From contig VHDF01000002.1 of NCBI GenBank assembly GCA_016871495.1, positions 1 through 64,000 of the forward strand: a DNA stretch of 64,000 bases, in the 5' to 3' direction. The notes under the pieces were generated by a model. It was given only the letters and a program-made list of their open reading frames with translations. It did not search any database and was not told the DNA's origin. Source of the DNA: Verrucomicrobiota bacterium. Lineage in GTDB: Bacteria; Verrucomicrobiota; Verrucomicrobiia; Limisphaerales; VHDF01. Positions 54,697-62,873 of the stretch are shown piece by piece. Each line of letters starts with the position of its first letter. The stretch's first letter is position 1. A program made the translations under genes and the position numbers.

Positions 54697-55491
54697 TCAA
54701 GTCTTGGAGGGAGTGGAATGGCGGCGTGCTGCCATCAGCTTTCGATTGAATTCGACCAACTCGGTGTAGCGCACCCCGGTACCGCCGAACAGATCGAGGG
54801 CCGATCCGATCGTGAGATCAACCCGGCCCTGACCTGCCGACTCGACCGCCTGGAAATCCTCCAAGCTGGAAGCGCCGCCTGCGTAGGTCGAAGGGATGGG
54901 GGAGTGTTCGCCCAGGAGACGGACCAGGTTCAGGTCCACCCCGCGACACAGACCTTCCACATCCACGGCGTGGATCAGGAATTCGCCGCAGTGGTGAGAA
55001 AGTTCGCGGAGCACTACTGCTGAAACCGAAAGCGATGTAAATTTCTGCCAGCGATCGGTGACGACCCAATAATGGTTGTTCCGAATCCGGCAGCTGAGGT
55101 CAAGAACCAGCCGGTTCTTTCCGACCGTTTGGACCATTTCAGAAAGGCGGTTCTGGTCGAGGGCACCCTCACGAAAAACGTACGAAGTGACAATGATGTG
55201 GGATGCTCCAGCGTCGAGAAAGGGTTTGGCATTGCCCGGGTGAATGCCGCCTCCAAGTTGAAGTCCGCCCGGGAAGGCGCGGAGGGCGGCGAGGGCGGCT
55301 GGTTCGTTTCCCGGTCCGAGCATGATGACATGGCCGCCCTGGAGTTGGTCTTGCCGGTAAAGCTCGGCGAAGTATTCGGGCGGGTGGGTCGAGACGAAGT
55401 TCGTTTTGAGCCCGGCTTCATGATCCGACAGCGTGCCGCCGACGATTTGTTTCACTTTGCCTTGGTGCAGGTCGATGCAGGGTCGGAACAT
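54697..55491 (-). CDS. hisA: Phosphoribosylformimino-AICAR ribotide isomerase, eukaryotic-type HisA
   Basis: 264-aa TIM barrel. It starts FRPCIDLHQGKVKQIVGGTL (catalytic Asp7) and has GGHVIMLGPGNEPAAL, GGLQLGGGIHPGNAKPFLDAG, HIIVTSYVFREG, RLVLDLSCRIRNNHYWVVTD, EFLIHAVDVEGLCRGVD, PSTYAGGASSLEDF and RVDLTIGSALDLFGG. This pattern is that of the fungal/plant HIS6/HISN3 isomerase rather than usual bacterial HisA. It converts ProFAR to PRFAR in histidine synthesis. The partner hisH lies about 8 kb away at the right edge, so the his genes are scattered. Confidence 0.93.
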   Translation of the reverse strand: MFRPCIDLHQGKVKQIVGGTLSDHEAGLKTNFVSTHPPEYFAELYRQDQLQGGHVIMLGPGNEPAALAALRAFPGGLQLGGGIHPGNAKPFLDAGASHIIVTSYVFREGALDQNRLSEMVQTVGKNRLVLDLSCRIRNNHYWVVTDRWQKFTSLSVSAVVLRELSHHCGEFLIHAVDVEGLCRGVDLNLVRLLGEHSPIPSTYAGGASSLEDFQAVESAGQGRVDLTIGSALDLFGGTGVRYTELVEFNRKLMAARRHSTPSKT

Positions 55492-55551
55492 GGATGGAGC
55501 CCGCCGTCGCGGTCCCGGGCATTAGGGGGCGGGAGGGGGGAGGGTTAAAGC

Positions 55552-55586
55552 AAAAAAACAAGAGGAGCCCGGTGTCGCCGGGCTCC
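55552..55586 (-). terminator. Rho-independent terminator after wspR
   Basis: Minus-strand reading: perfect 9-bp stem GGAGCCCGG / CCGGGCTCC (55564-55572, 55578-55586, 5-nt loop), a short spacer, then seven T (A-run at 55552-55558). Confidence 0.85.
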
Positions 55587-55696
55587 CCCTTCGGTAAGCG
55601 GGCCTGATCCTGGGACCGCTGTTTCAGACCGAACAGACGAGATTAGAGCATGGACCTTGCCAGCATCGAATTTGCGAAACGGCAGAGTTTGGGGAG

Positions 55697-56743
55697 CTAA
55701 ATGTCCTTGAAAGCGTTGGGATCCTCCGCCCGTTGAGAAATGACCACACGATTGCGTCCGTTCCGTTTGGCTTGATAGAGCGCCTCATCAGCATCGCGGA
55801 TAAGGTCGCTGGCCTCGGTGCAGTCCGCCGGGATGCAGGAGGAGGCTCCGACGCTGATGGTGACGTGGTCGCTGAAGGGGGATTTCAGGTGATCGAGCTT
55901 GAGCTGATCGATTGCGGCTCTCATGCGTTCCGCAATGGTCGCGACACCCGAGGCACCGGCGTCGGGCAGGATGACGGCGAACTCTTCGCCCCCGAAGCGA
56001 GCGACGAGGTCCGAGGCTCGAAAGATCGAACGATTGAGCTCGGAGGCGATGCGCCGAAGGCATTCATCTCCGGCGGTATGTCCGTAGTGGTCGTTGAACA
56101 TCTTGAACGCGTCGATGTCGATGAGCGCCAATCCCAGGGGGGGTCCGGCGCGGGAGGCTCGTCTCCACTCGGCGGTGTAGCGTTCCTCGAACGCGCGGCG
56201 GTTGGCGATACCGGTCAGCGCGTCGATGCTGGAGAGCCGCTGCAGAGCCGCGTTGGCATCCTTGAGCTCGCGTTGGGATTGATGCAACGCTCGAAGCGTC
56301 GCGAAATTGGAGGCATGGAGCCGAATGCGGGCTGTGAGTTCGATGGCATCGGGCAGTTTGACGAGGTAATCGCTGGCCCCTCTCAGGAAAGCGTCGCGCT
56401 TGATCGCCGAATCCTCTTTCGACGAAAGCACAATAATGGGGATCTCCCTCGTTTCGGCATGCGAATGATATTCGCGAACCAGGGTCATTCCGTCCAAGTC
56501 AGGCATCACCAAGTCCTGGAGAATGACGGAAGGCTTGAACTGTTTGGCTTCCTCGATGGCCTGTCGGGGATCGAGGCAGTAGTGGAGCTGGATGTCTTTC
56601 TCCTGGGAGAGCATCCTTTGGATGACCTCGACCACCATGCGCTGGTCATCGACGAGCAGGACCCGTGTTGCTCGCGCTATTTCCGGAACGGGTTCAGCGT
56701 TTGTTTCCGGCGGAGGGGAAGAGGGCAAAGGGCCTGCGGGCAT
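55697..56743 (-). CDS. wspR: Response regulator with GGDEF diguanylate cyclase (WspR-like)
   Basis: 348 aa, the same size as Pseudomonas WspR. The receiver domain has VLLVDDQRMVVEVIQRML, phospho-site SVILQDLVMPDLDGMTL, IPIIVLSSKEDSAIKRDAF and GASDYLVKLPDAIELTARIR, all closely like WspR. A linker helix is followed by the GGDEF domain with active-site GGEEF (in LVARFGGEEFAVILPD), an intact RxxD inhibitory site (RASD, five residues before GGEEF), and NGRNRVV at the end. It makes cyclic di-GMP when phosphorylated. Divergent from the WspA-like receptor genes. Confidence 0.93.
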   Translation of the reverse strand: MPAGPLPSSPPPETNAEPVPEIARATRVLLVDDQRMVVEVIQRMLSQEKDIQLHYCLDPRQAIEEAKQFKPSVILQDLVMPDLDGMTLVREYHSHAETREIPIIVLSSKEDSAIKRDAFLRGASDYLVKLPDAIELTARIRLHASNFATLRALHQSQRELKDANAALQRLSSIDALTGIANRRAFEERYTAEWRRASRAGPPLGLALIDIDAFKMFNDHYGHTAGDECLRRIASELNRSIFRASDLVARFGGEEFAVILPDAGASGVATIAERMRAAIDQLKLDHLKSPFSDHVTISVGASSCIPADCTEASDLIRDADEALYQAKRNGRNRVVISQRAEDPNAFKDI

Positions 56744-56979
56744 GCCCTTTCATCGGCAGGGCCAGGAAGGACTTGAGAAAGTTCACAAGGGCGTGATTCC
56801 CGGTTCAAACCGTTCGTTATTCCCGCGTCGCATCGCCCGCCGGGAAAGGTTAAGCCGGGCGGTAGAACCGCCGATAGCAGGATCAAGGCTTTGATTGAGG
56901 ATCGGGTTTGCGATCCCAGGCCCTGACGAGCGGCACGAGTCGGGGCGGCTGGGAAAGCGAGACCGATGGCTCGACTCCT

Positions 56980-58155
56980 ATGAACCATCCAAGTTTTAGC
57001 AAGCGCCTGATGGTGTTTCAGGCTGGATCCTGTCTGGCGAGTGCTCTTGTTGGCGCTTGGGCTGGCTCCCCCGAGCAGCGGGGCGAGTGGTCTTGGTGGT
57101 TGTCCATCTTTTCGACCCTCGCGGGTTTGTCGGTCCTGGGAGGGTGGCTGCTGTGGCGGGGTTTTGAGCAGGAATTAGCCTCGATGGAGCGTTCCCTCCG
57201 CAAAGTCGTTTCCGGGGAGTTTGGCGTGCGGGGTCCCCGGAGGGGCTGGAGGGAGTTGATGAGGTTGCGCTCCGCCCTGGACTCTTTGTTTGGCAACGTG
57301 GAGGTTTTGGCCGAGCGAGCCCGAAGTTCTGGGGCGCATTTGAAGCGCATGCTGGATGCCTTGGGCTCCGCGTCGCGACAGCAGGAATCCGCTTCCGGTG
57401 AGTTGCTGGCCGCGACGCAACGCATCGGGTCCAGCGCCCGACAAATCAGCGAAACGGCGGATGGTTTGATCCGCACCGTGGCCGACGTGGACAAGTTGGC
57501 GAACTTGGCCGCCGAGTCCGCCGACCGCGGCAAGTCGGGGGTGCAGCGCATGGAGCAAAGCATTCATCAGATTGCCGGGGCTTCCTCGTCGATCGCCTCG
57601 AAGCTTGCGGTTTTGAACGAGCGCGCGGCGAACATCAGCTCGGTGGTCACGACCATCAACAAGGTGGCGGATCAGACCAACTTGCTTTCCTTCAACGCGG
57701 CCATCGAAGCGGAAAAGGCCGGCGAGTTCGGCCTGGGCTTTGCGGTGGTGGCGACCGAAATCCGCCGGCTCGCCGATCAGACCGCGATCGCGACGCGCGA
57801 CATCGAGAAGATGATTCGCGAGATCCAGACCGCCGTGTCGGCGGGGGTCATGGGCATGGACAAATTCGGCGAGGAGGTGCGGCGGGGAGTGGAGGAGATC
57901 AGCCAGGTGAATCTGCAACTCACGCAAATCATTCATCAGGTGAAGGGATTGGTGCCCCGGTTCTCCGAAGTGACGGGAGGCGTGCAGGCGCAAATGTCGG
58001 GGGCGCATGAGATCAGCGAAACGCTCATCCTTTTCAACACTCACGCGCGGCAAACCAGCCGCGCCATGGAGCACGCGGGTGACGCGGTTCAGCTCTTGAG
58101 CCGGGCCGCCTCAGATCTAAAAACCGGGGTTGAGCGGTTCCGTCCGGCCGCTTGA
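56980..58155 (+). CDS. WspA-like methyl-accepting chemotaxis receptor, no periplasmic domain
   Basis: 391 aa from the ATG at 56980 (NHPSFSKRLMVFQAG). Two membrane segments (~10-30, ~38-58) are joined by a very short loop, so there is no periplasmic sensor domain. The cytoplasmic signalling hairpin has the tip [20 protein letters not shown], then [28 protein letters not shown] replaces the common E-A-A-R-A-G-E, as in WspA receptors. Further on, GVMGMDKFGEEVRRGVEEI is also WspA-like. It should control a CheA-type kinase that phosphorylates WspR; such a kinase is not in the window. Confidence 0.9.
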   Translation: MNHPSFSKRLMVFQAGSCLASALVGAWAGSPEQRGEWSWWLSIFSTLAGLSVLGGWLLWRGFEQELASMERSLRKVVSGEFGVRGPRRGWRELMRLRSALDSLFGNVEVLAERARSSGAHLKRMLDALGSASRQQESASGELLAATQRIGSSARQISETADGLIRTVADVDKLANLAAESADRGKSGVQRMEQSIHQIAGASSSIASKLAVLNERAANISSVVTTINKVADQTNLLSFNAAIEAEKAGEFGLGFAVVATEIRRLADQTAIATRDIEKMIREIQTAVSAGVMGMDKFGEEVRRGVEEISQVNLQLTQIIHQVKGLVPRFSEVTGGVQAQMSGAHEISETLILFNTHARQTSRAMEHAGDAVQLLSRAASDLKTGVERFRPAA

Positions 58156-58173
58156 ACCGTACAGTTTGCGAGC

Positions 58174-59460
58174 ATGAAACGATTGAACATCACTCTCCGG
58201 ATTTACCTCGGATTCCTCCTTTTCATCGTGCTGATCGCGGCAGCCGGCTGGATGGGGACCCATTTCCTGGATCGTATTGTCCACGAGGCACGCCGTTTCT
58301 CTGAAGCGCAAGCCCCGCTCAACGAGTTGTTTGCCGAAATGGATCGCATCGGAGGCGAGCTCGATGCGCGGTCCGCAGCCGCCTCCGACAGGGCGCCCTC
58401 GACTCAGGCGTGGCGGGTTCGCCTCGCTCAAGCCCGGGCGGTCGCCGTCACGCGGGAAGCCGAGATTTCCCGAGCGATCGCCGATTCGACCTCCAACCTG
58501 AGAGCGGTGCTCCGCGCGGCTTTTGTGGCGGGGGTGGTGATTTCCGTCCTTGCGGCTGGAATGATTTCCCGTTCGATCCGGCTCCCCCTGAGACAACTGG
58601 TGGACGGCATGGAACGTCTTCGTCAGGGCGACTTTACTCAGCGGCTCAAATTGGCGGCCGAAGGGGAATTTGAAGAGGTGGGGGAAGGAGTGAATGAGAC
58701 CGTGGTTGAACTGTCCAGGTTGGTCGGCGCCGTGCAGGTGTCCGGCGGGCAGGTGGCAAACTCCTCGAACGAGATTGCCTCGGCCTCCCGGCAGCAGCAG
58801 ACGACCGCGAGCCAGATCGCGAGGACTACCATGGAGATCGGGGCGACTTCGAACGAAATCACCGCCACGGCCTAGGAACTCGTGATGACGATTCGGAGTT
58901 TGAGCGACGTCGCGGTCCAAACCGCGGAGTTGGCCAATTCCGGGCAAGCCGGATTGATGAGGATGCAAAGCACCATTCAGCAACTCATGGAGTCGTCCTG
59001 GGGGATCGCCTCAAAGTTGCGGGTCCTCAATGAAAAAGCGGCCAACATCAATTCGGTCGTCACCACGATTGGCAAGGTGGCGGACCAGACCAATTTACTT
59101 TCGTTGAACGCGGCCATCGAAGCCGAGAAGGCGGGTGAAGCCGGACTCGGCTTTGCGGTGGTGGCGGGTGAGATTCGGCGTCTGGCCGACCAGACCGCGG
59201 TGGCGACTCAGGACATCGAGGAAATGGTCAAGGAGATCCAGGCTGCCGTGAACAACGGAGTGGAGGGCATGGAAAAATTCGGCGAATCGGTCAGGCAGGG
59301 CGTGAGCGACGTGAGCCAGGTGGGCGCGCAACTTGGTCAGATCATTGACCAAGTGCAGGCCCTTTCACCGCGGTTTGACGCCGTCAATCAGGGAGTCGAA
59401 GCCCAGGCCACCGGGGCGTAGCAAATCAGCGAGGCGCTGGCGCAGTTGAGTTCCTCGGCC
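58174..59460 (+). pseudogene. Second WspA-like receptor, interrupted by two in-frame TAG codons
   Basis: One continuous homologous frame: TM1 (~9-27), a short periplasmic domain, TM2 (~112-130), HAMP (SIRLPLRQLVDGMERLRQGD) and the signalling domain. It contains TAG at 58873-58875 (between EITATA and ELVMTIRSL) and again at 59419-59421 (between QATGA and QISEALAQL). On both sides the frame is unchanged and the homology to the receptor at 56980 continues ([21 protein letters not shown]). The 5' part alone would be 233 aa and the middle piece (58882-59421) 179 aa. The C-terminus switches to unrelated sequence near 59460. Tandem duplicate of the preceding gene, apparently inactivated. Confidence 0.85.
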
Positions 59461-59470
59461 CGCGCTCCCG

Positions 59471-60052
59471 GTGTTGGTCTTGAGCGCCGGATCCAACGGG
59501 TCCTGGTTGCCAGTCCTCTCTGCTTTGAGGGCTTGCGCCAGACTCTCCAAGCCCGTCCGCCGGGTGCAGTGCCTGGCCGCCTTGGCGAAATGGCTGCAAG
59601 GAGGTGACCGCAGCACCACCGCGCCCGAGCGCCGATCCGTCGTGGATCCAGGCATGGCGGGCCGATTGCCGCTGAGGATCTTGATCGCGGACGACAACCC
59701 GGTGAATCAAAAGGTGGGCCGTTCGATGCTGAACCGCATGGGATACGCCCCGGATCTCGCCGATCATGGGGGTGCCGTCTTGGATCTGCTGAAGACGCGG
59801 GTTTACGATTTGATCTTGCTCGATGTCCAGATGCCAGTCCTGGACGGCTATGAAGTCTGCCGACACATTCGCCAGAGTGCGGGGGAGGGAGTCAAGCCGG
59901 TCCTCATCGCGCTCACCGGCAATGCGATGGTGGGGGATCGCGAAAAGTGCCTGGCTGCGGGCATGGACGACTATTTGAGCAAACCCGTTCGGATCGAGGC
60001 TTTGGCCGGACTGCTGGAGAAATGGGGGTCTCAACGAAATCTGGCGCGTTGA
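59471..60052 (+). CDS. Receiver-domain protein, C-terminal fragment of a hybrid sensor kinase
   Basis: 193 aa from a GTG at 59471. The first ~55 residues look like the end of one degenerate receiver domain (VLVLSAGSNGSW ... ARLSKPVRRVQCLAALAKWL). Residues ~68-185 form a complete receiver domain: LRILIADDNPVNQKVGRSML, DLILLDVQMPVLDGYEVC (phospho-Asp), VLIALTGNAMVGDREKCLAAG and DYLSKPVRIEAL. No kinase or ATP-binding part precedes it; the upstream sequence is the receptor pseudogene instead. Probably the tail of a double-receiver hybrid histidine kinase. The intact receiver could still act as a stand-alone phosphate acceptor. Confidence 0.65.
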   Translation: MLVLSAGSNGSWLPVLSALRACARLSKPVRRVQCLAALAKWLQGGDRSTTAPERRSVVDPGMAGRLPLRILIADDNPVNQKVGRSMLNRMGYAPDLADHGGAVLDLLKTRVYDLILLDVQMPVLDGYEVCRHIRQSAGEGVKPVLIALTGNAMVGDREKCLAAGMDDYLSKPVRIEALAGLLEKWGSQRNLAR

Positions 60053-60128
60053 AACGCTGCGAAAATCGCGTTGATGCCCTGGCTTTTCGCGACTACGTTG
60101 CGGAGCTGTGCTTGATGATCGATCCTAT

Positions 60129-61016
60129 ATGAGGGACCCCATGGCGGGCTCGGGCCGCTGGCGTTCGGGCACCATGATCGTCATTCTCGCCAATGTGGCG
60201 GTGTTTTTTCTCTTGGAAATTCACCGCGTGGCAGCCACGCGCTTGACGATCGAAGGCTATCTGCAAGGGCATTTTCTGGCCCTCAGCTGGTCGAGCCTGA
60301 TGCAAGGGCAGATCTGGCAGTTGGCCACGTTTCAGTTCTTGCACGGCGGCATCATCCACCTGCTCTTCAATGGCTTGACGATCTATTTTTTTGGCAAGCC
60401 CCTGGAGGAATCTCTCGGACGCAGGGGCTTCTACAAACTTTACTTCTTGTCCGGAACGGCCGGGGGAGTACTGCAGGTCATCCTGGCCGCCTTGTTCCCT
60501 CACTGGGTTCCGGACGCGTCGGTCGTGGGCGCTTCCGCCGGTGCGTTCGGGCTCGTGGCCGCGTTTGCCATGATGAATCCGGAGCGGGTCCTGACCTTTC
60601 TCCTTTTTTTGTGCATCCCGGTCAGCATGAAGGCTTGGGTGCTGCTCTTGATCAGCGGCGCCTTGGCGCTCTACGGATTGCTTTTCTCGAAGGACAACAT
60701 CGCTCACGCCGCGCATTTGGGCGGCATGCTTTGCGGCATGGGGTTCGTTTTTGCGATGGCCAAGGGCTGGTCTCTTTCAAGCTGGCTGCCCAAGCCTGCT
60801 CCCTCCTCGCGTCCGCGCGAGTTGGTGACCGCTTCCACCGCGAGAAAAAAGGCTTGGAGCAAAGCCGGGCCGGAACCCGAGGCCACCCCCGAGGAGTTTA
60901 TCAGCCGGGAAGTGGACCCGATCTTGGACAAGATCTCCGCGCACGGGATCCACAGCCTGACCGAGCGCGAACGTCGCATTCTCGAAGCGGCCCGGCATCG
61001 CATGACCAAGCGATGA
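60129..61016 (+). CDS. Rhomboid-family intramembrane serine protease
   Basis: 295 aa from the ATG at 60129; a GTG at 60108 and an ATG at 60141 are alternatives. Six to seven membrane segments. LHGGIIHLLFNGLTIY (His72, His77, Asn81) is the rhomboid oxyanion region. VVGASAGAFGL carries catalytic Ser136, and NIAHAAHLGGMLCG carries catalytic His196. The C-terminal ~80 residues are cytoplasmic and end with an E-R-R-I-L-E-A-A-R helix (as in the family members I know with a DUF6576-like tail). Cleaves substrates within the membrane; targets unknown. Upstream of purB by 58 bp. Confidence 0.9.
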   Translation: MRDPMAGSGRWRSGTMIVILANVAVFFLLEIHRVAATRLTIEGYLQGHFLALSWSSLMQGQIWQLATFQFLHGGIIHLLFNGLTIYFFGKPLEESLGRRGFYKLYFLSGTAGGVLQVILAALFPHWVPDASVVGASAGAFGLVAAFAMMNPERVLTFLLFLCIPVSMKAWVLLLISGALALYGLLFSKDNIAHAAHLGGMLCGMGFVFAMAKGWSLSSWLPKPAPSSRPRELVTASTARKKAWSKAGPEPEATPEEFISREVDPILDKISAHGIHSLTERERRILEAARHRMTKR

Positions 61017-61074
61017 CCATGCTTCGCCGCCGACTCCGCTTCGCCTTCCGTCCGACCCTGGCGCGCCTTTTCCC

Positions 61075-62391
61075 ATGATCCCACGCTATTCTCGTCCCGC
61101 CATGCGGGAGATCTGGACCGAACACCATAAACTGCAGATCTGGCTCCGCATCGAGTTGCTCGCGGCGGAAGCGCTCACGCGGGAGGGCGTGGTGCCCCGG
61201 CGTGACTATGCCATCCTTCGGCGCAAGGCGGCGTTCGACCTTGATCGCGCCAAGGAACTGGAGAAGACCCTCAATCATGACGTGATCGCCTTCACCACGA
61301 GTGTGGCTGAAAAGATCGACGATCCCGCCAGTCGCTGGCTGCATTTTGGACTGACCAGCAGCGATGTGGTGGACACCGCCTTCGCCGTCCAATTGACACA
61401 ATCCGCGGATCTCTTGCTAGCCGGGGTCGCGGAACTGTTGAGCGTGATTGCGACCAAAGCCCGGGAGCACAAGCGGACTCCGTGCATTGGGCGCAGCCAC
61501 GGGATTCACGCCGAACCCACGACGTTCGGACTCAAACTGGCGCTGATGCATGATGAGTTCGTTCGGGCGGAGCGCCGGTTGCGCCAGGCCAGGGAGACGA
61601 TTGCGGTGGGGAAACTGTCCGGAGCGGTGGGCACCAGCGCCCATCTTTCTCCTGGCGTGGAGGCGTTCGTGTGCCGCCGGCTGGGGTTGAGACCCGCGCC
61701 CATTGCCACCCAGGTCGTGCAGCGGGATCTCCACGCCGAATTCATGCAAACGCTGGCCCTGGTCGCCGCCAGCATCGAGCGCTGGGCCACCGAATTCCGG
61801 CATCTCCAGCGCACCGAGGTGCTGGAAGCCGAGGAGTTTTTTTCGAAGGGCCAGAAGGGCAGCAGTGCCATGCCCCACAAGCGAAACCCGATCACGGGCG
61901 AGCGCTTGACCGGATTGGCGCGCGTCTTGCGCGGCCACGCGGTCGCGGCGCTTGAAAATGTCGCCCTCTGGCACGAGCGCGACATCAGCCACAGCTCGGT
62001 CGAGCGCGTGATTTTTCCGGACAGTTGCACCTTGCTGGATTACATGCTCGCCACGCTCGCCGGATTGACCGGCGGCCTGATCGTTTACCCCGAGAACATG
62101 AGGCGGAATCTCGGCTTATCGCTCGGGATGTGGAATTCGCAAACCGTTCTGCTGGCGCTCATCCGCAAGGGACTTTCCCGGGAAGAGGCCTACGAGCGAG
62201 TGCAACGCAATGCCATGGCCACCTGGGCTGCCAAGCATGCTGGACGCGAGGACGCTGATTTCCTCCAACAACTGCGAAGCGATCCCGAGGTGTCCCGCTT
62301 CTTCAAGAAGGGCGAATTGGAACAACTCTGCTCGCTCGATTTCCACCTGGCACAAGTGGACCGCCGCTTCAAGAAGCTCGGCCTGGGTTGA
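61075..62391 (+). CDS. purB: Adenylosuccinate lyase
   Basis: 438 aa, full length. Fumarase-superfamily signature SSAMPHKRNP (263-272) on the mobile catalytic loop with its Ser, GRSHGIHAEPTTFG (~139-152, catalytic His), and HFGLTSSDVVDTA (~90-102). Catalyses two steps: SAICAR to AICAR, and adenylosuccinate to AMP. The C-terminal ADSL-type domain (YPENMRRNLGLSLG) is intact. The ATG at 61075 gives the usual short N-terminus before YSRPAMREIW. Converges with exbD. Confidence 0.97.
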   Translation: MIPRYSRPAMREIWTEHHKLQIWLRIELLAAEALTREGVVPRRDYAILRRKAAFDLDRAKELEKTLNHDVIAFTTSVAEKIDDPASRWLHFGLTSSDVVDTAFAVQLTQSADLLLAGVAELLSVIATKAREHKRTPCIGRSHGIHAEPTTFGLKLALMHDEFVRAERRLRQARETIAVGKLSGAVGTSAHLSPGVEAFVCRRLGLRPAPIATQVVQRDLHAEFMQTLALVAASIERWATEFRHLQRTEVLEAEEFFSKGQKGSSAMPHKRNPITGERLTGLARVLRGHAVAALENVALWHERDISHSSVERVIFPDSCTLLDYMLATLAGLTGGLIVYPENMRRNLGLSLGMWNSQTVLLALIRKGLSREEAYERVQRNAMATWAAKHAGREDADFLQQLRSDPEVSRFFKKGELEQLCSLDFHLAQVDRRFKKLGLG

Positions 62392-62459
62392 GGCCTCTCC
62401 GCAGGGGCGGCACCGGCCGCGCCGGGTCGGTCTCCGTGATTCCGCGAGAGCCGCGGCGT

Positions 62460-62873
62460 TTATTTGCCTTCGTTCTTGGTCAGAGCGCTGACGTTCTTGA
62501 TGCGCGCCGATTTCGCCGCGTCCATGACTTTGACAATGACACCGAACGGAGCGTCATGGTCGGCTCGAATCGCCAGTTGCACCTCGGGATTGCCGGCCGA
62601 AGCGGCCTTCAGTTCCCCCGCGAGCCTTTCATAGGTCACGGGACGCTCCCCCACATAGAGATGCGGCTCCCGGGGGGCGATCGTGACCACGAGCGAGGCT
62701 TCGGATCCGCCCGCTTTGCCTTGCTTGGATTCCGGCAAGGCAAGCTTCAAAGCCGGCTGTTGCTTGAAGGTCGTGGTGGCCATCAGGAAAATGAGCAACA
62801 CCATCAGGATGTCAATGAGCGACACGATAATGATGGCCGGTGTTTGCCGCCGTTTGCGCGTGATGAACCTCAT
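62460..62873 (-). CDS. exbD: Biopolymer transport protein ExbD/TolR
   Basis: 137 aa with one N-terminal membrane segment (IIIVSLIDILMVLLIFLMATTT) carrying the conserved Asp that translocates protons (S-L-I-D), and a periplasmic domain ending VMDAAKSARIKNVSAL. Forms the motor with ExbB that energises TonB- or Tol-type systems. The start overlaps exbB by ATGA-type 4 bp (62870-62873). Confidence 0.95.
   Translation of the reverse strand: MRFITRKRRQTPAIIIVSLIDILMVLLIFLMATTTFKQQPALKLALPESKQGKAGGSEASLVVTIAPREPHLYVGERPVTYERLAGELKAASAGNPEVQLAIRADHDAPFGVIVKVMDAAKSARIKNVSALTKNEGK

Noticed and set aside
58873-59421. Genome-wide reassignment of TAG
   Set aside because: TAG is used as a genuine stop elsewhere (for example hslR at 18488-18490, at the expected end of the protein). 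A recoded genome is therefore unlikely; local suppression or pseudogene remains.
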